Positions 55,375 through 64,000 are shown, counted from the first letter of the stretch. The stretch is DNA of 64,000 nucleotides from Rubripirellula amarantea (GCF_007859865.1 NZ_SJPI01000001.1:2170001-2234000), one strand, 5' to 3'. Notes: generated by a model from the sequence alone, not told the origin. A program made the numbers and translations.

Positions 55375-56640
55375 ATGAACCCACTTCAACAGCAAGATCC
55401 GGAAATTTGGGACGCGATCCAAGCCGAAGCCGTTCGCCAGCAGGACGGGCTTGAAATGATCGCCAGCGAAAACTACACCAGCCTGCCCATTATGCAGGCT
55501 GTTGGCAGCGTGCTGACCAACAAGTACGCCGAAGGCTATCCGGGGAAACGGTACTACGGTGGTTGCGAGCATGTCGATGTGGTCGAAACGCTCGCGATCG
55601 AACGAGCGAAGAAGCTGTTCGGTGCCGAAGCCGCCAACGTGCAACCGCACGCCGGATCCCAGGCCAACACGGCTGTCTACTTGAGCTGCCTCGAAGTGGG
55701 CGACAGCGTCCTGGGGCTCGACTTGGCTCAAGGTGGTCACCTAACCCACGGCATGAAGCTGAACATTAGCGGAAGGCTTTACAATTTCCACAGCTACGGT
55801 GTTGACCCCAAGAATCATCGCTTGGACTTCGATCAGATTGTCTCTCTGGCTCGCGAACACAAGCCTAAATTGATCGTCGCTGGTGCCAGTGCCTATCCTC
55901 GCGAAATTCCTCACGATCGTTTTGCCGAAATCGCTGAAGAAGTCGGCGCGAAGTTGATGGTCGACATGGCTCACTACGCTGGATTGGTGGCCGCGGGAAT
56001 TCATAATAGTCCTGTTCCCTATGCTGACTACGTCACCACGACCACTCACAAGACTTTGCGAGGGCCTCGCAGCGGATTGATCTTGTGCAAGGAAGAGCAC
56101 TTGAAGCTTGTCAATCGAAACGTTTTTCCTGGAACCCAGGGTGGGCCACTGATGCACGTGGTTGCGGGTAAGGCAATCTGTTTTGCCGAAGCGATGACGG
56201 CTGAGTACAAGGTCTACGGACAATCGGTGGTCGATAACGCCAAGACGCTTGCCGAAACGTTGATGGCGGGCGGTCTGCGTTTGGTCAGCGGCGGTACTGA
56301 CAATCACCTCATGCTTGTTGATGTCACGGCCGTTGGGCTTGGTGGTAAGAAGGCCGAGGAGGTTCTCGACGCTTGCGGTATCACCGTCAACATGAACATG
56401 ATCCCGTTTGACGAGCGACGTCCTGCTGATCCGTCGGGGATCCGAATCGGGACTCCTGCTTTGACAACTCGCGGAATGGGAACCGAAGAGATGAAGCGAG
56501 TGGGCAATTGGATCGTCAAGGCGTTGAGTTCGCCTGATGATGGGGCGCTTCACGAAACCATCCGCGAAGAGATTCGTGTGATGTGTGATGCTTTCCCAGT
56601 GCCTGCCGGACGAGTCGCTACGGCTCAGCCGGTGGCCTAA
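55375..56640 (+). CDS. glyA: Serine hydroxymethyltransferase
   Basis: GlyA interconverts serine and glycine, giving one-carbon units to tetrahydrofolate. The 421-residue PLP enzyme shows [54 protein letters not shown] and the PLP Lys in [14 protein letters not shown]. The length is normal. ATG 55375 begins the family N-terminus; the frame is open to 55309. There is no Shine-Dalgarno upstream (TTTTTC). No folate genes are adjacent; a signalling gene follows after a hairpin. Confidence 0.97.
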   Translation: MNPLQQQDPEIWDAIQAEAVRQQDGLEMIASENYTSLPIMQAVGSVLTNKYAEGYPGKRYYGGCEHVDVVETLAIERAKKLFGAEAANVQPHAGSQANTAVYLSCLEVGDSVLGLDLAQGGHLTHGMKLNISGRLYNFHSYGVDPKNHRLDFDQIVSLAREHKPKLIVAGASAYPREIPHDRFAEIAEEVGAKLMVDMAHYAGLVAAGIHNSPVPYADYVTTTTHKTLRGPRSGLILCKEEHLKLVNRNVFPGTQGGPLMHVVAGKAICFAEAMTAEYKVYGQSVVDNAKTLAETLMAGGLRLVSGGTDNHLMLVDVTAVGLGGKKAEEVLDACGITVNMNMIPFDERRPADPSGIRIGTPALTTRGMGTEEMKRVGNWIVKALSSPDDGALHETIREEIRVMCDAFPVPAGRVATAQPVA

Positions 56641-56679
56641 CTACAATGGGTTTTTGATTTTAACCGGCTAATTTCACAT

Positions 56680-56702
56680 GGCGTGGTGCCAATCACCACG
56701 CC
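56680..56702 (+). repeat. Hairpin downstream of glyA
   Basis: GGCGTGGTG at 56680-56688 and CACCACGCC at 56694-56702 form a perfect nine-pair stem with a five-base loop. No T-run follows, so it may be a weak terminator or RNA stabiliser between glyA and the response regulator. Confidence 0.5.
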
Positions 56703-56744
56703 AATGTTGCCGTCACTGTCCCGCCGTCCAATTGAACCAACACG

Positions 56745-57173
56745 ATGCACCGTATTCTGATCGCTGACGACAATGAAGCCAACCGAGAACTTCTCGAGGC
56801 TTACTTATCGAATGTTGACTGCGAAACTGAAATTTCTGTCGACGGAGTCGATACGCTCGAAAAGGTTGCCAAGTTCAAGCCCGACTTGGTGCTGCTGGAC
56901 GTGATGATGCCAAAGTTAAGTGGCTTTGAAGTCTGCAAGCAGCTTAAGGACGATCCCGCGACTAAACGCGTGATGGTGTTGATGGTGACAGCCCTTAGTG
57001 AGCTCGGCGACATCGAACGAGCTGTTCAGGCTGGCACCGATGACTTCCTTAGCAAGCCGGTCAACAAGATCGAGTTGCTCAAACGCGTCGACAACATGCT
57101 TAAGCTAAAAGGGACCGAAGATGAGCTGGAGCGATTGCGTCGTTACATCGAAGAGATGGAAAAGCCGAACTAG
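56745..57173 (+). CDS. Single-domain response regulator (REC)
   Basis: The 142-residue product is a CheY-like receiver domain: Asp8/Asp9 acidic pair, phospho-acceptor Asp52 in LLDVMMPKLSG, Thr82, and Lys104 in SKPV. A 20-residue helical tail (DELERLRRYIEEMEKPN) follows, probably a coiled coil. It has no DNA-binding output, so it acts by protein contacts. It is convergent with the PAS-GAF-REC gene 36 bases away; both being signalling proteins suggests but does not prove a functional link. Confidence 0.93.
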   Translation: MHRILIADDNEANRELLEAYLSNVDCETEISVDGVDTLEKVAKFKPDLVLLDVMMPKLSGFEVCKQLKDDPATKRVMVLMVTALSELGDIERAVQAGTDDFLSKPVNKIELLKRVDNMLKLKGTEDELERLRRYIEEMEKPN

Positions 57174-57209
57174 GGTTCGCGTTCTCTCGATTGCAATTTG
57201 CAGTCTGCT

Positions 57210-59006
57210 TTAGGCTTCGCTTTGCGACGTCAGGTTGGTGGATTCTGAATCATCGCTATCGTTCGATGTTTTCTTAGCAGCCTCTTCACTAACGTCGAGC
57301 ACCGTTTTGACCACGTCGACGAGTTGGTCCAAGCGGAATGGTTTGAAAAGAACGCATTTGGGATGCAAGCCGTTTTGGCGAGCCTTCACGATCGAATGTC
57401 CTGGATCGTAGCCAAACCCGGTCATCAAGATCATCGGAACATGATCCATCAATTCGCCCAAACGCAGCATCAATTGATAGCCGCTGAAGTCGGGCAGGCG
57501 AATGTCGGCGATGATGGCGTCGTAGTTCACCACGCCTGAACTGCCGCGAACCATCAATACGGCCTCTTCACCTCTGTGCGCGGTTTCTACGATGCATCCG
57601 TATCGTTCAAGCAAGCGGTGGGCGTCTTCACGCACTTGATCATCGGCATCCACCACTAGAATGCGTTTGCCACGAAGGGCCTTGTGCTGAGCGGGTTGAA
57701 CGCCGGCGGGAACGGCTTCAAGCGGAGTCATCTTTTGCCCGACCTGCTGAATCGTTTGCTTGATGTCGCGAGCATTTCGCAAGATGCTTTGCAGCCTAGC
57801 AACGACTTCAGGTGAATGGCCGATGTAGCCTTCCATCACGTTGACGGCATCGTTAAGGATAGCGTCGATCGGCATTGCAACCGCGCTGTGAATTGCATCG
57901 CAACTTTGTTGTGCCGTGTTTGCTTTTTGAGCAACCAATAGTTCAAGCGTGTTCAGCGCAAAGGCAACGTCACGCGCAAAGATTTCAAGAAACTGAAGGT
58001 CACTATCGCCAAACGCGTTCGGGTCAGGGCTTTCGACGTTGATTGTTCCGAGCACTTGATCATGCAGGATCAACGGTGCTGTGATTGAACTGCGGGAACT
58101 GATCATGCCGGGAATGAACAACGGATCATTTTCGACGTCATGGCAAACATAGCTGCGGCCGCTAGCCGCAACGTAACCCGTTACCCCGTTGCCTTGCGGG
58201 TGAGCGTAGAGTTGTCGATCGGCGGCGTCTTGATCAATCCCAACACTAAGCAGCGGGACTAGGTTGCCGGTGGCATGCTCAAGCAAGCGGATTTCAATGA
58301 CTTCGAAATTAAGCAAATCGCTTAGGTAATGACGGATGTTCTCTTTCAGCAGGTCGATCCGTTCGTCGACCTCCATCATGAAGATCTCATTGGGCCGCAA
58401 GTCAGCGAGTTCACGTCCGGCTTGATGGATGGCGGCGAGTTTTTGCTGCTGCAAAATTTCTTCGGTGATGTCGTTGATTGTGACAATCAACCGAAGCTCT
58501 TGTCCGGGTTGAATCAGCGGTGCAGCATGAACTTGGAAGTAACGGTTGTCGGCCGTGTGCAGCGTGCTGTTGCTTTCCTCGCTGGTTGCAAGAGCGGTAT
58601 GGAATGGGCAGAAGTCCGGTCCCATGATTTCCGGGTTCGAGAGCACCTCGTAAAAGTTCATGCCCGCGAGCGGTTCTTCGCGGTTGGCCCAGGTTTCGAG
58701 TCGGCGGTTGGCCCACAGCACACGTATATCGGCGTCTAGCAGAGCGACACCTTCGGGCATGTCTCGCAACATGAACCCACTTTGGACAATCCCTCGCAGC
58801 TCGCTTAATTGAGGGAACTGGTCCCTTGCGATCCAAACCCCGTCTATCGAGGGTTCATTGAGTTGGTGAACAACGGCGATCGAAGTATCGACCACAATCA
58901 CATTGTCTAGCTCGACGTCGGCCGGGAGTGTCCCCGGGTCCCCAACGCAAATGAGTTTGCGTGGTTGGCTCGTTGCCTGCGTTGCGTTTGGAGATTTACT
59001 CACCAA
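57210..59006 (-). CDS. PAS-GAF-REC signalling protein without kinase domain
   Basis: The 598-residue product has an N-terminal receiver-like segment without the phospho-Asp (residues 15-75). A PAS domain (80-180, MPEGVALLDADIRVLWANRR) and a GAF domain (215-355, GVTGYVAASGRSYVCHDVENDP, VLGTINVESPDP) follow. A helical linker (360-425) comes next, then a C-terminal receiver domain with phospho-acceptor Asp501 in IIADIRLPDFSGY. Neither a His-kinase nor an output domain is present; the helical segment resembles a degenerate HisKA. It therefore probably takes phosphate from a separate kinase. TTG 59006 is chosen with GGAG upstream; GTG 59003 is possible. Confidence 0.9.
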   Translation of the reverse strand: MVSKSPNATQATSQPRKLICVGDPGTLPADVELDNVIVVDTSIAVVHQLNEPSIDGVWIARDQFPQLSELRGIVQSGFMLRDMPEGVALLDADIRVLWANRRLETWANREEPLAGMNFYEVLSNPEIMGPDFCPFHTALATSEESNSTLHTADNRYFQVHAAPLIQPGQELRLIVTINDITEEILQQQKLAAIHQAGRELADLRPNEIFMMEVDERIDLLKENIRHYLSDLLNFEVIEIRLLEHATGNLVPLLSVGIDQDAADRQLYAHPQGNGVTGYVAASGRSYVCHDVENDPLFIPGMISSRSSITAPLILHDQVLGTINVESPDPNAFGDSDLQFLEIFARDVAFALNTLELLVAQKANTAQQSCDAIHSAVAMPIDAILNDAVNVMEGYIGHSPEVVARLQSILRNARDIKQTIQQVGQKMTPLEAVPAGVQPAQHKALRGKRILVVDADDQVREDAHRLLERYGCIVETAHRGEEAVLMVRGSSGVVNYDAIIADIRLPDFSGYQLMLRLGELMDHVPMILMTGFGYDPGHSIVKARQNGLHPKCVLFKPFRLDQLVDVVKTVLDVSEEAAKKTSNDSDDSESTNLTSQSEA

Positions 59007-59348
59007 CCCATTGCTCCGTCCGCTTTCAGTCGGAACTTCAACATTGCTGCATCGGTGCGAGGGAACAGTTGGGTTCCAGTCGGCGGATGAGCGTTGAAGG
59101 AGGAATGCAAAATTTTGACGAAAAATGTTTTCGAGTTATTCGACTTCGGCATGATAGGCCCACTGAATCCATTTGTCATAGGCGCAAAAGCCAGATTGGT
59201 GGGGAAGGCGTCACATTTACCGCTAACAACACTGTGAAGGACACCGTGGGCTGAGTGAAAAGTAGAGTTGCCTTTGACGACCAGCTTTCTACTATTTCGC
59301 TCGCCTGTTTTAGGGTTGAGGTCACGCACCCCGGATGGTGTCGTCGTT

Positions 59349-59388
59349 TCTATTGCTTGCACGAAATGTCTATTGCTTACACGAAATG
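59349..59388. repeat. 20-bp tandem duplication
   Basis: Two 20-base copies (TCTATTGCTTGCACGAAATG) at 59349-59368 and 59369-59388 differ at one base (G versus A). Confidence 0.9.
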
Positions 59389-59405
59389 CAAAGGCGTGAT
59401 GCGAG

Positions 59406-59431
59406 TGGTATGACCAAGTGGCATGACCGAG
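59406..59431. repeat. 13-bp tandem duplication
   Basis: Two 13-base copies (TGGTATGACCAAG and TGGCATGACCGAG) are adjacent and differ at two bases. They lie 18 bases after the 20-bp duplication. Confidence 0.8.
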
Positions 59432-59586
59432 TGGACCCACGAATTCTTGGGGGGCCAATTCGACCAACATTGGGTGTCGTGTTGAGCGTTCGGTAAACCG
59501 ACGTGTCTTGCAAGTTCCTAATCAAAAACAGCGGAAAATGGCGTGTTAATTTGCCCTTTTTCCCTAGCTTTCGGAATGGCAGTAGT

Positions 59587-59614
59587 TGACTTAGGCGGGT
59601 CAAACCCTAAAACT
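59587..59614 (+). promoter_or_regulatory. Possible promoter of the YTV-repeat gene
   Basis: TTGACT at 59587-59592 and TAAAAC at 59609-59614, spaced by 16 bases, resemble a sigma-70 promoter. The transcript would have a 100-base leader containing the palindrome CTCACAG-G-CTGTGAG at 59683-59697, 10 bases before a strong GGAGG at 59707. Confidence 0.35.
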
Positions 59615-59719
59615 GACCGGCTGTTGGGCATCCCGCCCATTTTACGCAGCCGTTAAAGACTTCCTCGTATTTCTTCTGTGGCCTCACAGGCTGTGAGTTG
59701 TTTTCGGAGGGTTCCTTAG

Positions 59720-62257
59720 ATGAGAGCACAAGTGTTAAAGACAGTATTCGGATTATGCGTGGCGTTAATATTCGCCGCCAACGTTGAAGCAGGATGTGGA
59801 TCATGTGGAGGCTGCGACAGTGGCTCGGCATGCATTAGTGGTGGCGGAGTCGCCATGGGCAGTGGTAGCGGCGGCGTTGCTTGCGGCGACAGCGGCGCAA
59901 GCCTTGGAAACGGTGGTGGGGCATGTGGCTCAACCGTTTCTTATCAAACTCAGACCGTTATGCGGTCGCAAATGGTGACTGAGACCCGTATGGTCCCAAC
60001 CACTACTTACCAGCAACAAACTCAAACTCGCATGAAGAATGTGACGAAGCAAGTTGCTCGCGTAGAAACCAAGGAACAAACTTACACCGTTAACGTTCCC
60101 CAAACGCAAACGCGTACGGAATCTTACACGGTCCAAGTGGCTGTTCCTTACACCGAGGAAGAAGAGTACACGGTCTCAGTTCCTGTCACGACGGAAGTCG
60201 AACAGAGCTATCAAGTAAGCGTTCCTTACACCGAAACAGTCGAGCAACAGTACACCGTTCAAGTTCCAAAGACCGAGCAACGTACCGAAACTTACACCGT
60301 TACGGTTCCTTACACCGAAGCCGAAACTTACACCGTTACGGTTCCTTACACCGAGCAAGTTGAACAATCCTACCAAGTGCAGGTTCCTGTTCAGAAGACT
60401 CGTGAAGAAACCTACCAAGTAAGCGTTCCTTACACCGAAAACGTTGAGCAAACCTATCAGGTTCAAGTTCCCGTTCAACAAGTTCGCACGGAAACTTACC
60501 AAGTAAGCGTTCCTTACACCGAAGAAGTTGAGCAAACCTACACCGTTCAGGTTCCAGTGACTTCAACTCGTACCGAATCGTATCAAGTAAGCGTTCCTTA
60601 CACCGAAACGATCACCCAAAACTACACGGTTCAGGTTCCTTACACCGAAACCCTTCAGCAAACTTACATGGTCAACGTCCCTTACACCGAAACGGTTGAA
60701 CAACCTTACTCGGTGACGGTTCCTTACACCGAGCAAGTTGCACAAAGCTACACCGTCAACGTACCGTACACTGAGCAAGTTGCTCAGAACTACACCGTTC
60801 GCGTTCCTGTTCAGCAAACCAAGACTGCTTACCGCACCGTCAGCACCTGCGTTCCTGTAACGTCGATGAAGACTGTCACCAAGCAAGTTGGTAGCTACGA
60901 GTGCCAAGCCGTTGTTAGCGGTGGCGGTGCTGGTGCGTCTGCTTCTTATGGTAGCGGAGCATGCGGTGGCGGTTCGTCCGCTGGTGGATGTGGTTGCTGC
61001 TGCTGTTGCCCAACCACGACCTGCGGAAGCGGTTGTGGAGATGGTTGTGGCGGATCGGGTGCTGCAGGTGCAGGTTCGGGCTGTGGCCCAACGGTAAGCT
61101 ACAAGCAAGTTTACGTTCCTCAAACTGTCACTGAACAAGTCCCAACGACGACTTACCAGCGTCAGACCAGCAAAGTGCCTTACACGTACAACGTGACCAG
61201 CTACACGACGCAAACTCAAACGCGAATGGTTCCTGTAACCCGTACTCGCACCGAGACTCGTCAACGTATGGTCAACGTAACCAAGTACCGCACCGAGCAA
61301 CGTACGCGAAGCGTTCAAGTTCGAAAGTGCCGTCAAGAAGCTCGTACTCGTGACTACACCGTCACCAAGTACCGCAGCGAAACGAAGACTCGTGAAGTAC
61401 CCGTCACTCGTACTCGCACCGAAACTCGCACCCGCGAAGTTCCTGTGACCACGATGACGACCGAAACGAAGACTCGTATGGTCACCGTCACCAAGAGTCG
61501 TATGGAAGATCGCACCCGCGAAATTCCTTACACCACGATGACGACCGAAACTCGTACTCGTAGCGTTCCTGTGACCAAGACCCGTATGGAAACTCGTACT
61601 CGTACCGTTCCTTACACCGAGATGTCGACCGAAACTCGTACTCGTATGGTTTCGCAACAACGTACTCGTCAAGAAGAACGTACTCGTAACGTTACTAAGT
61701 ACCGCACCGAATCGCGTGAGCGTACCGTTCCTTACACCACCATGGTGTCGGAAACTCGTACTCGCAGCGTTCCTGTGACCAAGACTCGCCTTGAAACTCG
61801 TACTCGTATGGTTCCACAAACCACGATGACGACCGAAACGCGTACCCGTACGGTCAACAAGACTCGTATGGAATCACAAGAGCGAACTCGCGACGTGTCT
61901 TACACCGTCAACGTTCCTGAAACTCGTACCCGTAGCTACAACGTCACTGTTTATGACACCGTCACCGAACAAGTGCCTGAGACCTACACCGTATGTGTTC
62001 CAGTAACCACGATGAAGGCTGTTCAAGTTCAAACTTGCCAACAAGTTCCTACCACCGTGACCGTTCCTGTCTACTCGGCACCAGCCGCTAGCAGCGAAGT
62101 GATCATGGATGGTGGTAGCTACAACAGCGGCATGATGAGCGAAGGCGTCATCATGGACGGCGGAGCAAGCTACAACAGTGGCGCAAGCTACGAGTCGGCT
62201 CCTGTTGTTGAATCAGCTCCTATGGCTACCGGTGCTGGTTGCACCACCTGCCAGTAA
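59720..62257 (+). CDS. Giant YTV-repeat secreted surface protein
   Basis: The 845-residue product has a signal peptide (VLKTVFGLCVALIFAANVEA), a Gly/Cys/Ser-rich segment (25-75), and then about 260 residues of repeats around YTVxVPYTE and YQVSVPYTE (residues 115-373), as in the planctomycete YTV repeat family of cell-wall-associated proteins. A second Gly/Cys-rich block (404-457, containing CGCCCCCP) divides it from a 290-residue region of RTRxETRTRxVPVT repeats. Both halves are rich in Thr, Arg, Tyr and Val. The alternating pattern predicts beta-strands or extended fibres; many Cys could form cross-links. The repeats are conserved even at synonymous bases. The ATG has GGAGG nine bases upstream, and a strong terminator follows, implying high expression. 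Confidence 0.92.
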   Translation: MRAQVLKTVFGLCVALIFAANVEAGCGSCGGCDSGSACISGGGVAMGSGSGGVACGDSGASLGNGGGACGSTVSYQTQTVMRSQMVTETRMVPTTTYQQQTQTRMKNVTKQVARVETKEQTYTVNVPQTQTRTESYTVQVAVPYTEEEEYTVSVPVTTEVEQSYQVSVPYTETVEQQYTVQVPKTEQRTETYTVTVPYTEAETYTVTVPYTEQVEQSYQVQVPVQKTREETYQVSVPYTENVEQTYQVQVPVQQVRTETYQVSVPYTEEVEQTYTVQVPVTSTRTESYQVSVPYTETITQNYTVQVPYTETLQQTYMVNVPYTETVEQPYSVTVPYTEQVAQSYTVNVPYTEQVAQNYTVRVPVQQTKTAYRTVSTCVPVTSMKTVTKQVGSYECQAVVSGGGAGASASYGSGACGGGSSAGGCGCCCCCPTTTCGSGCGDGCGGSGAAGAGSGCGPTVSYKQVYVPQTVTEQVPTTTYQRQTSKVPYTYNVTSYTTQTQTRMVPVTRTRTETRQRMVNVTKYRTEQRTRSVQVRKCRQEARTRDYTVTKYRSETKTREVPVTRTRTETRTREVPVTTMTTETKTRMVTVTKSRMEDRTREIPYTTMTTETRTRSVPVTKTRMETRTRTVPYTEMSTETRTRMVSQQRTRQEERTRNVTKYRTESRERTVPYTTMVSETRTRSVPVTKTRLETRTRMVPQTTMTTETRTRTVNKTRMESQERTRDVSYTVNVPETRTRSYNVTVYDTVTEQVPETYTVCVPVTTMKAVQVQTCQQVPTTVTVPVYSAPAASSEVIMDGGSYNSGMMSEGVIMDGGASYNSGASYESAPVVESAPMATGAGCTTCQ

Positions 62258-62305
62258 GCTGCAGCAATCAAATCTTGCTGTCGTCAAGGCAGCAACGAAA
62301 TAACG

Positions 62306-62341
62306 AAAGCCCCGAGGATTTTGGTCCTCGGGGCTTTTTTT
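62306..62341 (+). terminator. Rho-independent terminator of the YTV gene
   Basis: AAAGCCCCGAGGA at 62306-62318 and TCCTCGGGGCTTT at 62325-62337 form a 13-pair stem with a six-base loop and a T-run to 62341. A classic strong terminator 48 bases after the stop. Confidence 0.95.
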
Positions 62342-62439
62342 GTGCGCATCCCTAGCCCATCATCAATAGTGCAGTGACCCGCACTGCAACCCGTTCGTAA
62401 TTCGCACTTTCACTTGCCACCCTTATCGCTCGTCTTCCA

Positions 62440-63225
62440 ATGCAGCATGTTGATGTCAAAGTTCACGGTGCTATCGCCACCATCAAGTTGGACCGTACTC
62501 AAACCCGAAACGCGCTTAGCCAAGCCGCCATCGAAGATCTGAAGACAGCCTTTGGCGATGTCCATCAAGAAAAACGTGCGAAGGCGGTTGTGTTGACCGC
62601 TGCGGGTAGCGAGTTTTGCTCGGGGCTCGATATGAAAGTGATGAACGATATCGCGTCTCTACCGAACCACGAGTCGATGCCCGAGTGGTTCGAGTTGTGG
62701 ACTGGCTTCGCCGAATTGATCGAGCAGATACTTCGTTTCCCCAAACCCGTCATCGCAGGCGTCGACGGATCTGCACTTGGTGCGGGCCTCGCGCTCGCAT
62801 TGGCAGCCGATGTGATCGTTCCCTCCAAGACCGCTAGATTCGAGGCTACGGCGGTCAATCGAGGTTTGGTGGGAGGAATCACAACCGCGCTGTTGGCTTT
62901 TCGATTCGGGGCGGCTGTCGCAGCCCGCATGAGTCTCTCTGGCGAAGCGATTGATGCTGATGAAGCCTATCGGTTGGGGATGGTTGAGAAACCAGTCGAT
63001 TCAACGCAGATTTGGGTGGCCGCGTCGAGTTTGGCGACTCGTTGTTCGCAGGGGCCTCGCGAAGCTATTCAGGCAACCAAACGAGTCCTGAACGAAGGAG
63101 TAGGAGAACTCATGCTGACGCATCTTGCAGCAGGTGCAGCAGACAGTGCGACAGCCTGCACTACCGAATCTGCGCTCGAAGGAATCCGTGCCTTTTGTCA
63201 GAAACGCGAGCCCGAATGGCCCTAG
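62440..63225 (+). CDS. Enoyl-CoA hydratase/isomerase-like (crotonase) protein
   Basis: The 261-residue product has the crotonase fold: TIKLDRTQTRNALSQAAIEDL, the first oxyanion region (AAGSEFCSGLDMKVM), the second oxyanion PVIAGVDGSALGAGLALALAADVIV, and a helical C-terminus. The usual catalytic Glu in the FPE-like motif (around residue 145-150) is replaced by a GLVGGITTAL stretch, and another Glu is not obvious. It may therefore be a hydrolase, decarboxylase or non-catalytic member. The substrate is unknown. ATG 62440 is used; no neighbours hint at a fatty-acid pathway. Confidence 0.88.
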   Translation: MQHVDVKVHGAIATIKLDRTQTRNALSQAAIEDLKTAFGDVHQEKRAKAVVLTAAGSEFCSGLDMKVMNDIASLPNHESMPEWFELWTGFAELIEQILRFPKPVIAGVDGSALGAGLALALAADVIVPSKTARFEATAVNRGLVGGITTALLAFRFGAAVAARMSLSGEAIDADEAYRLGMVEKPVDSTQIWVAASSLATRCSQGPREAIQATKRVLNEGVGELMLTHLAAGAADSATACTTESALEGIRAFCQKREPEWP

Positions 63226-63294
63226 TGTCCAGTCAGGATTCAACTTCCTCGTCTACTTTTACTTGCTTGCTTTTATAGGACGGTTTTCATCACC

Positions 63295-64000
63295 ATGGTT
63301 CAATTTACGACTTCATCGACACGTAATCGAGTTGTCGCTCGGGGTGTGATGGCTTTCTTCGCTGGAATGTGTTGCTTTGGCGGCGAGCTTCTAGCTCAAA
63401 CGCAGTGGAAGGATGTTCCGCTCGTTCGCACGATCGACACGGTTAGTCCTTGGACCGGAATGGTGTTATGGAGCGAAAGCGATCATGCCCAATCCGATTC
63501 GATTGCCTTGGAGTTTAGCTACATCCGCTACGACAGCATCGTCAAAGCCTCGGGGCAGTACGATTGGTCATCCATCGATCAATTACTGGATGAAGTAGCA
63601 AGTCGAAAGCATCAAGCAGTGCTACGGTTCCACTATGTCTACCCAGGCAAAGACTCGTCCGTTCCCCCCCATGTCAAGGCAAGCTCTGGTTACAAGAAGA
63701 TCGTCGCCAAGAGTGAAGGCAAGAAGACAGAGTTTGTGGATTGGAGTCACCCCAGCATCGAAGCCTTCACGCTAGATTTCTACACGAAGTTTGCTGCTCG
63801 CTACGACACAGACCCTCGCATCGCGTACTTGCAGACTGGATTTGGGCTTTGGGCCGAGTACCACATTTATAGTGGTCCGCGCAAGGTTGGAGAAACTTTC
63901 CCTTCATTGGCGTTTCAGCGAACGTTTGTAAAGCATCTTGATGAGCAGTTCGATCAGCTCCGGTGGATGATCTCGGTAGACGCTGCGGATGGTGATTATT
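63295..64000 (+). CDS. Secreted glycosidase-like protein, 3' end cut by window
   Basis: The visible 235 residues start with a signal peptide (VVARGVMAFFAGMCCFGGELLAQ, cut near AQ). The rest resembles beta/alpha-barrel glycosidase-like proteins: IALEFSYIRYDSIVK, YDWSSIDQLLDEVASRKHQAVLRFHYVYPG, and DPRIAYLQTGFGLWAEYHIY, where an exposed Glu in GFGLWAEYH may be catalytic. Such proteins carry DUF4832-like domains (recollection). The coding sequence runs off the right edge, so length and function are incomplete. ATG 63295 follows the crotonase gene by 69 bases. Confidence 0.75.
   Translation, partial: MVQFTTSSTRNRVVARGVMAFFAGMCCFGGELLAQTQWKDVPLVRTIDTVSPWTGMVLWSESDHAQSDSIALEFSYIRYDSIVKASGQYDWSSIDQLLDEVASRKHQAVLRFHYVYPGKDSSVPPHVKASSGYKKIVAKSEGKKTEFVDWSHPSIEAFTLDFYTKFAARYDTDPRIAYLQTGFGLWAEYHIYSGPRKVGETFPSLAFQRTFVKHLDEQFDQLRWMISVDAADGDY

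Larger units (their letters stand above)
59007..59586. other. Long intergenic region with short duplications
   Basis: About 580 bases upstream of the YTV promoter hold no convincing gene; the minus-strand frames 59000-59470 and 59370-59603 have no domain. Two short tandem duplications lie in it (59349-59388 and 59406-59431). It also contains the leader of the minus-strand signalling gene. Confidence 0.5.

Noticed and set aside
59000-59470. 156-residue minus-strand frame
   Set aside because: No domain, contains short tandem duplications, and overlaps the end of the signalling gene start region.
60563-61819. 418-residue minus-strand frame
   Set aside because: It is antisense to the YTV repeats; a repeated sequence without stops on the other strand makes such frames inevitable.

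Overview
The window looks like a chromosomal segment of a marine planctomycete, most probably a Rhodopirellula-like member of the Pirellulaceae. The reasons are a giant YTV-repeat secreted protein, a sulfatase next to a GH16 polysaccharidase, large planctomycete-style secreted proteins, many GTG/TTG starts with weak or absent Shine-Dalgarno sites, and moderate GC content. This assignment is inferred from protein families, not from a database search. I see no insertion sequence, prophage, rRNA or CRISPR array.

Layout. 0-3.5 kb: fliG (flagellar switch), a pilin-like protein and a secreted protein. 3.6-11.7 kb: a methyltransferase-like gene ended by a strong terminator, then the expression cluster nusA-infB-rbfA, a DNA-glycosylase-fold protein with a histone-H1-like tail, and yebC. 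11.8-13.1 kb: three overlapping genes (unknown, a 58-residue DUF2256-like zinc protein, and a short-chain dehydrogenase lacking the catalytic Tyr). 13.1-17.7 kb: APC permease with universal-stress domains, an unusual RecQ, tRNA-Ala(GGC). 18.3-24.7 kb: secreted and catabolic genes (yellow/MRJP-like protein, quinone-reductase-like enzyme, ABM monooxygenase, arylsulfatase, GH16 enzyme), suggesting use of sulfated marine polysaccharide.

25-36.6 kb: a membrane protein, csrA behind a possible sigma-54 site, surE, a 1000-residue secreted protein divergent from a sugar-isomerase-like gene, an efflux adaptor, cutA, and an lptD-like/dgkA pair pointing to a diderm envelope. 37-38.2 kb: a metal-homeostasis island (SmtB-type sensor, His-rich protein, Fur/Zur-type sensor). 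38.4-41.9 kb: cpaF-tadB-tadC, the motor of a Tad pilus. 42-46 kb: an MnmE-like GTPase without its C-terminal Cys motif, a zinc metallopeptidase with an ATP-grasp ligase, and a gamma-carbonic anhydrase. 46-49.6 kb: a secreted phosphatase/cytochrome c'-like fusion, and glgC translationally coupled to a diguanylate cyclase.

50-64 kb: an outer-membrane barrel, a large secreted zinc metalloprotease, a 1 kb repeat-rich non-coding stretch, glyA, two signalling proteins (single REC; PAS-GAF-REC), the YTV-repeat protein, a crotonase-like protein and the start of a secreted glycosidase-like protein cut by the window edge.

Several themes recur: familiar enzymes missing a signature residue or module (SDR, MnmE, crotonase, HhH-GPD), fusions (permease-USP, phosphatase-cytochrome), and short perfect tandem duplications of 12-23 bp, mostly between genes. 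No single stretch is clearly a wholly new system. The best candidates for new biology are the phosphatase/cytochrome fusion, the H1-tailed glycosylase-fold protein in the nusA-infB operon, the metallopeptidase/ATP-grasp pair, and the two-sensor His-rich metal module.
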